Assembly (NCBI RefSeq): GCF_017792385.1
Contig: NZ_CP051230.1
Span: 930,001 to 994,000 of the forward strand
Length of the DNA: 64,000 nt
DNA from: Hyphomonas sp.
GTDB taxonomy: Bacteria; Pseudomonadota; Alphaproteobacteria; Caulobacterales; Hyphomonadaceae
Direction of reading: 5' to 3'
In this document: positions 35,727 to 43,920 of the stretch, one piece after another
Numbering within the stretch: the first letter of the stretch is position 1
Layout of the letters: every line of letters starts with the position of its first letter
Notes under the pieces: generated by a model
Databases searched by the model: none
What the model was told of the DNA's origin: nothing
What the model saw: only the letters and a program-made list of their open reading frames with translations
Made by a program: the position numbers and the translations under genes

Positions 35727-36599
35727 ATGGCAAAGAAATGGGCCCTTGCCCTGCATGGCGGAGCCGGACCAATTCCCGGCAACGACTATTCCCTGCAGGA
35801 AGCCCATCTGGCGACCCTGTTGCAGAACGGGGCCGAACGCCTGCGCGATGGCGAGGCCGCGCTCGACGTGGTGGAGATCATGGTCCAGGGCCTTGAGGAA
35901 TCGGGCCTCTACCTGGCCGGCAAGGGCGCGGCGCCGAATCTCGATGGCGCCTATGAACTCGACGCAGCCATCATGGACGGCCGCAACCGCACGGCCGGGG
36001 CCGTCGGCGCGCTTCAGGGCTATCGCAATCCGGTATCCTGTGCCCGGGCTGTGATGGAGCAGACCCCCAACGTGTTGCTGATCGCCGATGGTGCGCGAAA
36101 ACTGCTCGCCAATTCCGGCCTGGACGTGATCGAGGATCCGGAGGCCTATTATGATCCGGTGGACGAACTGACCACGCAGGACATGATCCGTTCCACCGGC
36201 ACGGTCGGCGCGGTCGCGCTGGACATTTATGGCGACCTCTCGGCGGCCACGTCCACGGCAGGCATTCGCGGCAAGACCCCGGGGCGGCTCGGGGACACGC
36301 CCCTGATCGGCGCCGGCACCTGGGCTGATGAACGCTGCGCCGTCTCGTGCACGGGGCTCGGCGAATACTTCATCCGCGCCGCGGCCGCGGCCGATGTGTC
36401 GGCGCGCATCCGCTATGCGGGCGAAGCGCTGGAATCGGCGGTCCAGGGCGCCCTGGATGATGTTCGCCGGCTCGGCGGTCAGGGCGGCATGATTGCCGTG
36501 TCTGCCAGTGGTGAAATTTCCACGCTCTGGAATTCGTCGGGTCTCAAACGCGCCATGGCGGACTCGAATGGCCGTTTCGAAGTGGGCACGTTCGGCTGA
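35727..36599 (+). CDS. Isoaspartyl peptidase/L-asparaginase
   Basis: A 290-residue plant-type asparaginase (Ntn-hydrolase). ALALHGGAGPIPG at the start, GKGAAPNLDGAYELDAAIMDG, and the autoprocessing site RSTGTVGAVALD with nucleophile Thr159, then GRLGDTPLIGAGTWAD. It cleaves isoaspartyl dipeptides and asparagine after self-cleavage into two subunits. The stop and the next start share one base (36599), suggesting translational coupling. Confidence 0.9.
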   Translation: MAKKWALALHGGAGPIPGNDYSLQEAHLATLLQNGAERLRDGEAALDVVEIMVQGLEESGLYLAGKGAAPNLDGAYELDAAIMDGRNRTAGAVGALQGYRNPVSCARAVMEQTPNVLLIADGARKLLANSGLDVIEDPEAYYDPVDELTTQDMIRSTGTVGAVALDIYGDLSAATSTAGIRGKTPGRLGDTPLIGAGTWADERCAVSCTGLGEYFIRAAAAADVSARIRYAGEALESAVQGALDDVRRLGGQGGMIAVSASGEISTLWNSSGLKRAMADSNGRFEVGTFG

Positions 36600-36919
36600 T
36601 GGCGATTGTTTTCTTCATTCTGCTCGGCATCACCGTCTTCGTCCTGCTGCTGGCCCTGCAGATGCGCTGGATGGTGTCACTGGCCCTGCGCCGCGCGCTG
36701 GCCGACAAGTTCGGCGGCCTGCCGTCGGATGCCGCCTACCGGCAGGGCGTGGCCGATGCCGGACGCCAGATATCCCATACCGACGTCGCGTCCCATCTGA
36801 ACACAACCTATCCCGACCAGCTCGCTCATCTCCGCCTGGCGCGGCGGGCCTCGGTGTTCACGCTGCCGGTGATTGTCGCCCTTCTGGTCGTCCTGCGATT
36901 TGGTCTGGAGGCTTTCTGA
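36599..36919 (+). CDS. Small membrane protein of unknown function
   Basis: A 106-residue protein with N-terminal (about 2-22) and C-terminal (about 85-104) membrane helices and a soluble middle rich in Ala and Asp. Not recognised. It overlaps the asparaginase stop by 1 base and precedes the SpoU methyltransferase by 1 base, so the three are one operon. Confidence 0.65.
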   Translation: MAIVFFILLGITVFVLLLALQMRWMVSLALRRALADKFGGLPSDAAYRQGVADAGRQISHTDVASHLNTTYPDQLAHLRLARRASVFTLPVIVALLVVLRFGLEAF

Positions 36920-36920
36920 C

Positions 36921-37445
36921 ATGCGCGGCTATTTCGCCATCGGATCGGAGCGGATTTCCAAACCGATGAATCTCGGCGCCCTGATGCGCACGGCCAATGC
37001 GTTCGGCGCCAGTTTCGTCTTTTCCATCAATGCCGAGCACCGGCTGAAGGCGGCCTATCAGGCCGATACATCCAAGACGGCCGGCCAGGTGCCCTATTAT
37101 CAATGGGACAATGTGGACGAGATGCAGTTGCCGCGTGGCTGCCAGCTGGTCGGTGTGGAACTGACCGATGACGCCGTCATGCTGCCGACATTCCGGCACC
37201 CCCCTCAGGCGGCCTATATTCTGGGTCCGGAAAAAGGCGACCTGTCGCCGGACATTGTCGCACGCTGCGACCATGTGGTGAAAATTCCGACCAAATTCTG
37301 CATCAATGTCAGCCTGGCCGGTGCGCTGGTCATGTATGACCGCCACCTGTCCATGGGGGGCTATGCGCCGCGTCCCATCATGCCCGGCGGCACCGGCGGA
37401 GACGGCCGGCCCGGTTCCTACGTACCGGGCAAGGACCGCAAGTAA
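36921..37445 (+). CDS. SpoU/TrmH-family RNA methyltransferase
   Basis: A 174-residue SPOUT methyltransferase without the N-terminal RNA-binding domain. Motif 1 is NLGALMRTANAFGA, motif 2 AAYILGPEKGDLSPD and motif 3 KFCINVSLAGALVMYDR, forming the SAM-binding knot. The target nucleotide is unknown; 2'-O-methylation of tRNA or rRNA ribose is the family role. The C-terminal tail is Gly/Pro-rich. Confidence 0.88.
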   Translation: MRGYFAIGSERISKPMNLGALMRTANAFGASFVFSINAEHRLKAAYQADTSKTAGQVPYYQWDNVDEMQLPRGCQLVGVELTDDAVMLPTFRHPPQAAYILGPEKGDLSPDIVARCDHVVKIPTKFCINVSLAGALVMYDRHLSMGGYAPRPIMPGGTGGDGRPGSYVPGKDRK

Positions 37446-38138
37446 TCAGCGGCCCAGCACCCGCTGGATCATGCCCATCACACCGGTAAAGCGAAGGCCG
37501 GAATCCCGCACCGCCAGGGCAAAGCACACATCTCCCGGATCCCCGACAGGCTGATGCGTGTCATCGGGGCCTTTCACCGCAAGGTCTCCGGGACCATAGC
37601 TGCCGCTCTCATCGGAAAAGCCGCCTGCCACAACCAGGGTGAACTCCATGCCACCATGTGTATGCCGTGGCACGCGGGCATTGGGCTGGATGCGGTACAA
37701 TTCGACGTCGAGTTCGCTGCCCACATCCAGCTTCATGCGCCGGATGCCGGGGGCCGTTCCCTGCCAGCCAGCGGCGGCGAACGCGTCCTGGGCGGGGGTC
37801 CGCAACGGATCCGGCAGGTCAGCCAGTTCCCGGTCTTCCGGCTGGCGGGAGGCCGCCCGTCCCGTCTCGCCTTCAAGCTGTGCAATCAGGTCTAGGGCTC
37901 GGGTTGCCGCGCCGGCGGACATGCGGGCTGGTTCGGCCATTTCCAGCACCACACCGGAGATTGTCTCGCTGACCGCCAGGGCATGGCGCACATCTCCCCG
38001 CAGCATGCTCTGGGTTTCCAGCAGCAAGGCAAAGGCCGGATCGAGGCGTCCGGCAGCATACGCCGAATACAATTCACTGAATGCGGCATTCGCGGGACCG
38101 CTCATCGCATCGCGTCCGTGTTCGCGGGGCTCAGGCAT
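37446..38138 (-). CDS. ChrR-family anti-sigma factor lacking zinc ligands of ASD
   Basis: A 230-residue ChrR-like protein. The N-terminal anti-sigma domain (about 15-75) retains AYAAGRLDP (26-34), but the zinc ligands of classic ChrR (His and two Cys) are absent: the matching positions are Gln43, Arg47 and Val50. The C-terminal cupin (about 130-215) keeps HTHGGMEF and DDTHQP, i.e. the usual His, His, Glu and His metal set. ChrR holds an ECF sigma factor inactive until singlet oxygen or other stress. It overlaps the sigma gene by 8 bases. Zinc-independent inhibition is inferred. Confidence 0.8.
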   Translation of the reverse strand: MPEPREHGRDAMSGPANAAFSELYSAYAAGRLDPAFALLLETQSMLRGDVRHALAVSETISGVVLEMAEPARMSAGAATRALDLIAQLEGETGRAASRQPEDRELADLPDPLRTPAQDAFAAAGWQGTAPGIRRMKLDVGSELDVELYRIQPNARVPRHTHGGMEFTLVVAGGFSDESGSYGPGDLAVKGPDDTHQPVGDPGDVCFALAVRDSGLRFTGVMGMIQRVLGR

Positions 38139-38721
38139 CACCGTCTCCCTTCTCCAACTGCCCGCGCAATCGGCCGAAGGCCAGCCTTATGCGGGATTTC
38201 ACCGTGCCCAGAGGCAAATTGAACCGGCTGGCAATCTCGGAATGCGACAGGCCCTCATAGAAGGCCGCCTGCAGCAATTCCAATTGTTCCGGGGGCAGTT
38301 TTTGCAATTCCGTACGGACCGTCTCTTCGATCTGGGCGCGGTCCAGCGCCACGTCCGGCTGTTCGATATCGGGCGGACGCAACATTGGCTCATCCGCATC
38401 CAGTTCGGGCCGCGAGGCCTGCCGGAACCGGTCGATCCGGCGGTTGCGCGCCACGCGAAACACCCAGGTCGAGACCGACGCCTGCTTGCGGTCATACATG
38501 CCCGCCTTGCGCCACACCGTGACCATCACATCCTGCGCGAGATCCTCCGCCTCGTTTTCGCTGGCCCCCAGCCGCAACAGATAGCTTTTCAGCCTCGGGG
38601 CATAAAAATCGAACAGCTCCGAAAACGACTCCCGACACTTGTTCGCGGCAATCCGCGCCATGCAGTCAGCATGATGGGCCCGCAACACAGGCGAGAGGGT
38701 CGTTGTTACAGTGTCGTTCAC
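38131..38721 (-). CDS. ECF sigma factor (RpoE/ECF11-like)
   Basis: A sigma-70 family ECF factor of about 196 residues from a GTG at 38721. The frame runs further upstream, but homologous sequence begins around DCMARIAANKCRESF. An ATG at 38661 (176 residues) is the alternative. Region 2 is LFDFYAPRLKSYLLRLGA to EDLAQDVMVTVWRKAGMYD and VSTWVFRVARNRRIDRFRQ. Region 4 is LPPEQLELLQAAFYEGLSHS to LPLGTVKSRIRLAFGRLR. It matches the group paired with ChrR anti-sigma proteins and overlaps one downstream. Probably responds to photo-oxidative or other envelope stress. Confidence 0.85.
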   Translation of the reverse strand: MNDTVTTTLSPVLRAHHADCMARIAANKCRESFSELFDFYAPRLKSYLLRLGASENEAEDLAQDVMVTVWRKAGMYDRKQASVSTWVFRVARNRRIDRFRQASRPELDADEPMLRPPDIEQPDVALDRAQIEETVRTELQKLPPEQLELLQAAFYEGLSHSEIASRFNLPLGTVKSRIRLAFGRLRGQLEKGDGDA

Positions 38722-38895
38722 ACGCAGGCTCTTAGTCTCGGCACGTCCGCAGTATCGGGCCGCCCGGTTCGGAAGGCAACCAGTGCAGTGAACACGCCCG
38801 TGTGAAGCTGCACGCCGCCAACCGCCGTAGTTTAGCCTTAACCCTGTTGTCTGTATCGTGCAGGGAAACTCCGCGCCAAGGGAAATATCTGGAAG

Positions 38896-39411
38896 ATGCA
38901 CGCACCGAGACTCAGCCGGAACTCATTGATCGCCATTGCGGTGTCTGCCGCACTGGCCGCACCGCTTGCCAGCGCCAGCCCCACCGCCATCGGGCGTTAC
39001 AAGGACTGGTCGGTCTTCACCGATACCGCCAATGGCGAGACCATCTGCTATGCCGCAACACAGGCCACCGACAAGGCGCCACGCTCGGCCAATCATGGGG
39101 ATGTCTGGTTTTATGTGACGAACTGGAAATCCGGCCGCGCCCGCAACCAGCCCAGCCTCAAGGTCGGATATGAACTGCGCGAGGATCTGGCCCCGAAAGC
39201 CAGTGTAGGCCGCTCATCCTGGACGCTGTTCGGCGTCGGTCGGGAAGCCTTTGCCGACGATTCCGACGATGCCCGCATCGTCTCTGCCCTGCGCAAGGGC
39301 CGGGAATTGCGGGTGGAGGCCGTCTCCAAGCGCAACACCCAGGTCGCCTATCACTTCTCCCTCAGCGGCTCGGCCGCGGCTATCGACAAGGCATCGGAAA
39401 CCTGTCGCTAG
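38896..39411 (+). CDS. IalB-like secreted protein
   Basis: A 171-residue periplasmic protein of the invasion-associated locus B family, common in alphaproteobacteria. Signal peptide about 1-27 (APLASA). The core YKDWSVFTDTANGETICYAAT matches the family and contains its first Cys; the second is the penultimate Cys170, probably forming a disulfide. Function outside Bartonella is unknown. It is divergent from the ECF sigma gene. Confidence 0.75.
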   Translation: MHAPRLSRNSLIAIAVSAALAAPLASASPTAIGRYKDWSVFTDTANGETICYAATQATDKAPRSANHGDVWFYVTNWKSGRARNQPSLKVGYELREDLAPKASVGRSSWTLFGVGREAFADDSDDARIVSALRKGRELRVEAVSKRNTQVAYHFSLSGSAAAIDKASETCR

Positions 39412-39446
39412 CGGCCAAGGGCTGCATTCGGTCTCCCGAAACACGA

Positions 39447-39480
39447 CAAGGCCAGCCGGACGCGTGCCCGGCTGGCCTTG
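39447..39480. terminator. Bidirectional terminator hairpin
   Basis: CAAGGCCAGCCGG at 39447-39459 pairs perfectly with CCGGCTGGCCTTG at 39468-39480 around 8 bases. It lies between the convergent IalB-like and OmpA-like genes. T-runs are weak on both sides. Confidence 0.7.
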
Positions 39481-39513
39481 CAACCTGACGGGGTCAGGTC
39501 AGTTCGAACTCGC

Positions 39514-40158
39514 CTAGTAGCTTTCCTGCGTGATCGGCGTCAGGATGATTTCGACCCGGCGATTGGCTGCGCGGCCTTCGGCCGTTGCATTGTCGGCGAT
39601 CGGCTGGGTTTCACCCATGCCCACAGCGGCGAGACGCACCGGGGTCACGCCCTGGTTCACCAGATAGGAACGCACTGATTCCGCACGGCGCTGGGACAGC
39701 TCCATATTGTAGTCGTCCGGACCGTCGGAGCTTGCATGGCCGATAATGTCCACGGCGGTTGACGGGTAATCGACCAGCGTTGCGGCGACGTCGTTGAGGG
39801 CGCTGTAGAAATTCGGCTGGATCGTCGCACTGTTCACCGAAAACGTGATGTTGGACGGCATGGTCAGGGCAATCTGGTCGCCCTGGCGCTCGACGCCGAT
39901 ACCGGTACCGGCCGTCTGTTCACGCAGCTGACGCTCCTGCTTGTCCATATAGTCGCCGACAGCAGCGCCTGCGATTGCGCCGACCGCAGCGCCGATTGCA
40001 GCATTGCGGCCATCATCGCCACCTGCCAGCGTGCCTGCGCCCGCACCGAGGATTGCGCCAACACCGGCGCCGGTCAGGACCCGTTGGCTGGGCCCGGTTT
40101 CGCAAGCCGGAAGGGCGATCAGGGGAAGCGCGAGCAGCGCATAGGAAAGACGTTTCAT
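39514..40158 (-). CDS. OmpA-family lipoprotein with glycine zipper
   Basis: A 214-residue outer-membrane lipoprotein. Lipobox LIALPAC (Cys19), a glycine-zipper segment (about 29-72, GVGAILGAGAGTLAGG and AIGAAVGAIAGAAVG), and a C-terminal OmpA peptidoglycan-binding domain (about 95-214) with GHASSDGPDDYNMELSQRRA and NRRVEIILTP. It anchors the outer membrane to peptidoglycan (YiaD-like). I start at ATG 40158, because a full GGAG ribosome site precedes it. Confidence 0.9.
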   Translation of the reverse strand: MKRLSYALLALPLIALPACETGPSQRVLTGAGVGAILGAGAGTLAGGDDGRNAAIGAAVGAIAGAAVGDYMDKQERQLREQTAGTGIGVERQGDQIALTMPSNITFSVNSATIQPNFYSALNDVAATLVDYPSTAVDIIGHASSDGPDDYNMELSQRRAESVRSYLVNQGVTPVRLAAVGMGETQPIADNATAEGRAANRRVEIILTPITQESY

Positions 40159-40334
40159 TTCATCAGCTCCTTTGACAAAGGACAGCCCGGAATTGGGCAC
40201 GCATATCAACGCGTGGCGCAGTCTTTCCGTTCCTTCGGTGACAAAACAATGGCGCAGGCCATTAACTCCCCGTAATGTTGGCCCTGCAGCGAGCAATTCC
40301 TTGAACGGCTTCAGCATGTTATAGGCGGCCGATC

Positions 40335-41504
40335 ATGAAAACCGCACTCGACCTCACCCGGCGCCCCGACGCTGTGTCCCCTGCCCCCCGTTCGCTGGCC
40401 GGCATGTCCCTGCCCGCCCTGAAAGCGGAGATGGAAGCCCTCGGACTCGAACCGAAGAAAGCCGGCATGCGCGCCAAGCAGCTGCGCCGCTGGCTGCACC
40501 ATTTCGGGTCGCAGGATTTCGGCGCCATGACCGACATCGCCAAGGACCTGCGGGCGAAACTGGACGAAACCTTCGTGCTGACCCGACCGGAAATCACGGA
40601 CCATCAGGTCTCGCGCGACGGCACACAGAAATGGCTCACCCGGTTCGGCCCCGGTGTTGAAGGCGAAAGCGTCTTCATCCCGGATGTGGGCAAGGCCGGT
40701 GCATTGTGCGTGTCCAGCCAGGTCGGCTGCACACTGAACTGCACCTTCTGCCACACCGGCACACAGAAACTGGTGCGAAACCTGACCGCCCAGGAGATCG
40801 TCGCCCAGATCCTGATCGCGCGCGACGGGCTCGGCGAATGGCCCACCTCGACCGAGAACCGCAAGCTCACGAACATCGTCTTCATGGGCATGGGCGAACC
40901 GCTCTACAATCTCGACAATGTGGCCGAGGCCATCGACACGATTTCGGATGGGGACGGCATTGCCATCGGGCGCCGCCGGATCACCGTTTCGACCGCCGGG
41001 GTTGCGCCGAAGATTCCGGAACTGGGTCACCGCACCAGCGCCGCCCTCGCCATCTCCCTGCACGCCACACATGACGACCTGCGCAACGAGATTGTGCCGA
41101 TCAACCGCAAGTATGACCTGCAGACCCTGTTCGAAGCCATCCGCGCCTATCCGGATCTCGGCAATTCGAAACGGGTGACCTTCGAATATGTCATGCTCAA
41201 GGGCGTGAATGACAGCCTGGCCGAAGCCCGCGATCTCGTCCGCCTGCTGAAAGGCGTGCCGTCCAAGATCAATCTCATTCCGTTCAACCCCTGGCCGGGC
41301 AGCCCGTATGAGTGTTCCGACTGGGAGACCATCGAGGAATTCGCCGAAGTGCTGAACCGGGCCGGCTATGCGTCCCCGATCCGTACGCCGCGCGGCCGCG
41401 ACATTCTCGCCGCCTGCGGACAATTGCGCTCGGAAAGCGTCAAGAAGTCCGCCGCAGAGAAACGCCGCGAAGCCCTGGCTGAAGAGACACCCGGTACGAC
41501 CTGA
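40335..41504 (+). CDS. rlmN: 23S rRNA A2503 / tRNA A37 methyltransferase RlmN
   Basis: A 389-residue radical SAM enzyme. The cluster motif GCTLNCTFCHTGTQK has the three cysteines, FMGMGEPLYNLDNV and VSTAGVAPKI follow, and the methyl-carrying C-terminal cysteine is in AACGQL. It makes 2-methyladenosine in 23S rRNA and some tRNAs. It converges with the halogenase gene, with 2 bases between them. Confidence 0.95.
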   Translation: MKTALDLTRRPDAVSPAPRSLAGMSLPALKAEMEALGLEPKKAGMRAKQLRRWLHHFGSQDFGAMTDIAKDLRAKLDETFVLTRPEITDHQVSRDGTQKWLTRFGPGVEGESVFIPDVGKAGALCVSSQVGCTLNCTFCHTGTQKLVRNLTAQEIVAQILIARDGLGEWPTSTENRKLTNIVFMGMGEPLYNLDNVAEAIDTISDGDGIAIGRRRITVSTAGVAPKIPELGHRTSAALAISLHATHDDLRNEIVPINRKYDLQTLFEAIRAYPDLGNSKRVTFEYVMLKGVNDSLAEARDLVRLLKGVPSKINLIPFNPWPGSPYECSDWETIEEFAEVLNRAGYASPIRTPRGRDILAACGQLRSESVKKSAAEKRREALAEETPGTT

Positions 41505-41506
41505 AC

Positions 41507-43003
41507 TCAGGCTGTCTGAGCGGAAGAAGCAGATCGCTGGAGCAGCGCCAGGAACGCTTCATGTTCAGGCAATTCGTGCCGGGCCTTGTCCACAAGGGGA
41601 CTGATGTCCGGAATATCCGGTTTGCCCGGAACCAGTCCGGCGACATAGTTCATCCCATGAAGGATGAACTCGTAGCTGTCCCGCGCGAACAAGCGATCAG
41701 CCCCGGGAAAGTCGAACTGGGTAGGGGCCCGGTGCCGCCAGAGTTCAAGCCGGTCCCTCAAATCATCAACAATGGCATCCTCTGCAGTCGCTGCCCGCCA
41801 GAACGGCGTGTCGCGACGGGTGGAAATCACATAGTGCAAATTCAGGAAACCCAGTATCTCCTCGTACAGGTCAGTCATGATCCTGTTGTAGTACCGCACC
41901 GTCGCATGCGGCGCGGTGGCAAAATCCTCCAACATGCTGGCAATCGCCAGACCTGCAAATTCGATCAGATACAGACCAGAGGATTCGAGGGGTTCCAGAA
42001 ATCCGTCCGCCAGTCCCACGGCCACGCAATTACCTCTCCAGCTGTGCACACGCTTGCCACTCGTGAACCGGATGTGCCGGGCCTCAAGCGACTCGCTGTG
42101 CGGGCCTTCAAACTGCCGAAGCGCGGTTTCGGCCGCGTCCGCGTCCAGGAACTGGCTGGAATAAACATAGCCGATACCCCGTCGGCTCTGCAGGTTGATG
42201 TCCCATTGCCAGCCGGACTCTCGTGCTGTGGCCTTCGTATAGGTCAGAATGCGGTCGGGCCGGTACACCTCATAGGGGACACGCATCGTTACGGCGCGAT
42301 CACACAACAGGTATTTGGCATAGGATTGCAGGGGCACATCCAGCGCGTCGCCGAGCAGAATCGACCGGAAACCCGTACAGTCGACAAACAGATCCGCAGT
42401 CAGGATCTCGCCCTGGTCTGTTTCGACAGAACCGATCAATCCTTCCGGTGAAACATTCACCCGTGCGATGTTGGCCAGGCGGTGTTCGATTCCCCGTTCG
42501 CGTCCGAATGTCGAAAGACGGGCAGCCAGCTTGATGGCATCGAGATGATACGCATAGGGAAAGCTTCCCTGATACTGTGGATGTCGAGGAGATTTCGGCG
42601 CGATGTTGTGGTCCGCCAGCCGGGTCAGTGCGGAAAAGTGCCGGTCGAAGGCCAGGCCATTCCCTGCCCCCCATGCCCCAGCCGCGCGGTCCGTCTGGGG
42701 CCGGGCCCGCCGGTCGAAGGGATGATCATAGGATTCACCAGGGTTCCAGTCATTGAAGCGTATCAGTGTCTTGAAGGTCGCTTCGGCCGAGGTCAGGAAA
42801 TCCTGTTCCGGCAAACCGATATCCTTCAACGTTCGCCGGATGGTCGGCACCGTTGCTTCCCCAACACCGATGGTCGGAATGTCCGGGGACTCCACGAGCA
42901 GAATCCGGGTCGGCCTGCCTGCTCTCCGGCAGTGCGCATTCAGCAGGTTTGCCGTGATCCAGCCAGCGCTGCCGCCGCCCGCAACCAGAACTGTCTGAAC
43001 CAT
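41507..43003 (-). CDS. Flavin-dependent tryptophan-halogenase-family protein
   Basis: A 498-residue flavin-dependent halogenase of the PrnA type. FAD loop GGGSAG at 9-14, GVGEATVP at 47-54, the catalytic lysine Lys78 in ATFKTLIRF, and the catalytic glutamate Glu340 in EPLESSG. The diagnostic WxWxIP is WQWDIN at 265-270, i.e. Asn replaces Pro. It probably halogenates an aromatic or indole compound with FADH2, halide and oxygen, but the substrate is unknown. There is no biosynthetic cluster or flavin reductase gene next to it. ATG 43003 is preferred to 43027 because the FAD motif then sits at the usual distance. Confidence 0.88.
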   Translation of the reverse strand: MVQTVLVAGGGSAGWITANLLNAHCRRAGRPTRILLVESPDIPTIGVGEATVPTIRRTLKDIGLPEQDFLTSAEATFKTLIRFNDWNPGESYDHPFDRRARPQTDRAAGAWGAGNGLAFDRHFSALTRLADHNIAPKSPRHPQYQGSFPYAYHLDAIKLAARLSTFGRERGIEHRLANIARVNVSPEGLIGSVETDQGEILTADLFVDCTGFRSILLGDALDVPLQSYAKYLLCDRAVTMRVPYEVYRPDRILTYTKATARESGWQWDINLQSRRGIGYVYSSQFLDADAAETALRQFEGPHSESLEARHIRFTSGKRVHSWRGNCVAVGLADGFLEPLESSGLYLIEFAGLAIASMLEDFATAPHATVRYYNRIMTDLYEEILGFLNLHYVISTRRDTPFWRAATAEDAIVDDLRDRLELWRHRAPTQFDFPGADRLFARDSYEFILHGMNYVAGLVPGKPDIPDISPLVDKARHELPEHEAFLALLQRSASSAQTA

Positions 43004-43089
43004 GTCCTGTTCCCTGCTCGCCTCCATAACGCGGCATACTCGGCAGGATGTCCCGGCCGGTCAATCCGGCAGCGCAGCCCCCGCCCCGT

Positions 43090-43695
43090 TCAGTCGGCCT
43101 TGAGGGCGGCGATGCGGGCCTGCGCGTCTGCCAGAATGTCGGCAACCGTCTTGCGCGTTTCTCCGTCATTCGGGGCTGACCGCACTGTGTCCCGCACCGT
43201 ATGGCGCAGCCGGTGCATCGCGCCGCGCACGTCATGCGGGTCGTCCGGGCGGTCACTCTCCTGCAGATCGGCCAGTCGCGCTTCGATGGCGGCCACCGTC
43301 TCGGCGGCGGCCTCCCTTTGCTCACGGCCCGCCTCGGTCAGGCGGAACAGGCGGCGTTGGCCATCCATGTCCGCGTCTACCCAGCCCAGATCCAGCAGCG
43401 CTTCCAGCGCCGGATAGATCACTCCCGGACTGGGCACATAGGCCCCGCCCGTGCGGCCTTCGATCTCGCGGATCAGATCATAGCCATGGCGCGGCTCTCC
43501 GGAGACAAGCTCCAGGATCAGCAGGCGCAGATCCCCATGATTCAGCGGACGGCGCCGACCGCCACGGGGCCCCTGCCCCCGTCCTCGTCCATGTCCGTGC
43601 CGCATCCTGAACCGTCTCCCGTGCAAACGCTCTGAATCCCCGTCGCCCCGGCCCGCGCCGCCGCGAAATCCCATGTCCTTGTGTCGATATGTCAT
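43090..43695 (-). CDS. PadR-family transcriptional regulator
   Basis: A 201-residue PadR protein. The first 45 residues are an unusual basic Gly/Arg/His-rich extension (RMRHGHGRGRGQGPRGGRRR), which might bind metal or nucleic acid. The winged helix follows (LLILELVSGEPRHGYDLIRE and PSPGVIYPALEALLDLGWV), then a helical dimerisation part. The ligand is unknown. The ribosome site AAGGAT and start ATG 43695 lie beside a palindromic operator, so autoregulation is likely. Confidence 0.88.
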   Translation of the reverse strand: MTYRHKDMGFRGGAGRGDGDSERLHGRRFRMRHGHGRGRGQGPRGGRRRPLNHGDLRLLILELVSGEPRHGYDLIREIEGRTGGAYVPSPGVIYPALEALLDLGWVDADMDGQRRLFRLTEAGREQREAAAETVAAIEARLADLQESDRPDDPHDVRGAMHRLRHTVRDTVRSAPNDGETRKTVADILADAQARIAALKAD

Positions 43696-43704
43696 TTTGT
43701 ATCC

Positions 43705-43746
43705 TTTCGATATATCTGAATCGCATATATTTTCGATATATCGAAA
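43705..43746. promoter_or_regulatory. Tandem PadR operator candidate
   Basis: Two copies of one palindrome upstream of padR: TTTCGATATATCTGAA at 43705-43720 (imperfect) and TTTCGATATATCGAAA at 43731-43746 (a perfect 16-bp palindrome). Their starts are 26 bp apart. A third partial copy (TCGATATGTC) lies at 43684 in the coding start. The placement suggests autorepression. Confidence 0.7.
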
Positions 43747-43920
43747 AATCAAGTTTCGTACTATCTAAAATCTTCAGGCAATCATCGCGCCGATTTGCGC
43801 AAAGCCTTAACGGGACCTCTCCGCCCATCAATCAATTCGATCGAATTGCAGAGGGCCGCTTAACCGGGATCGGGCACACTGCCGATTGGTCCCGGACATG
43901 AGAACAAGGGGTGGGTGTCG

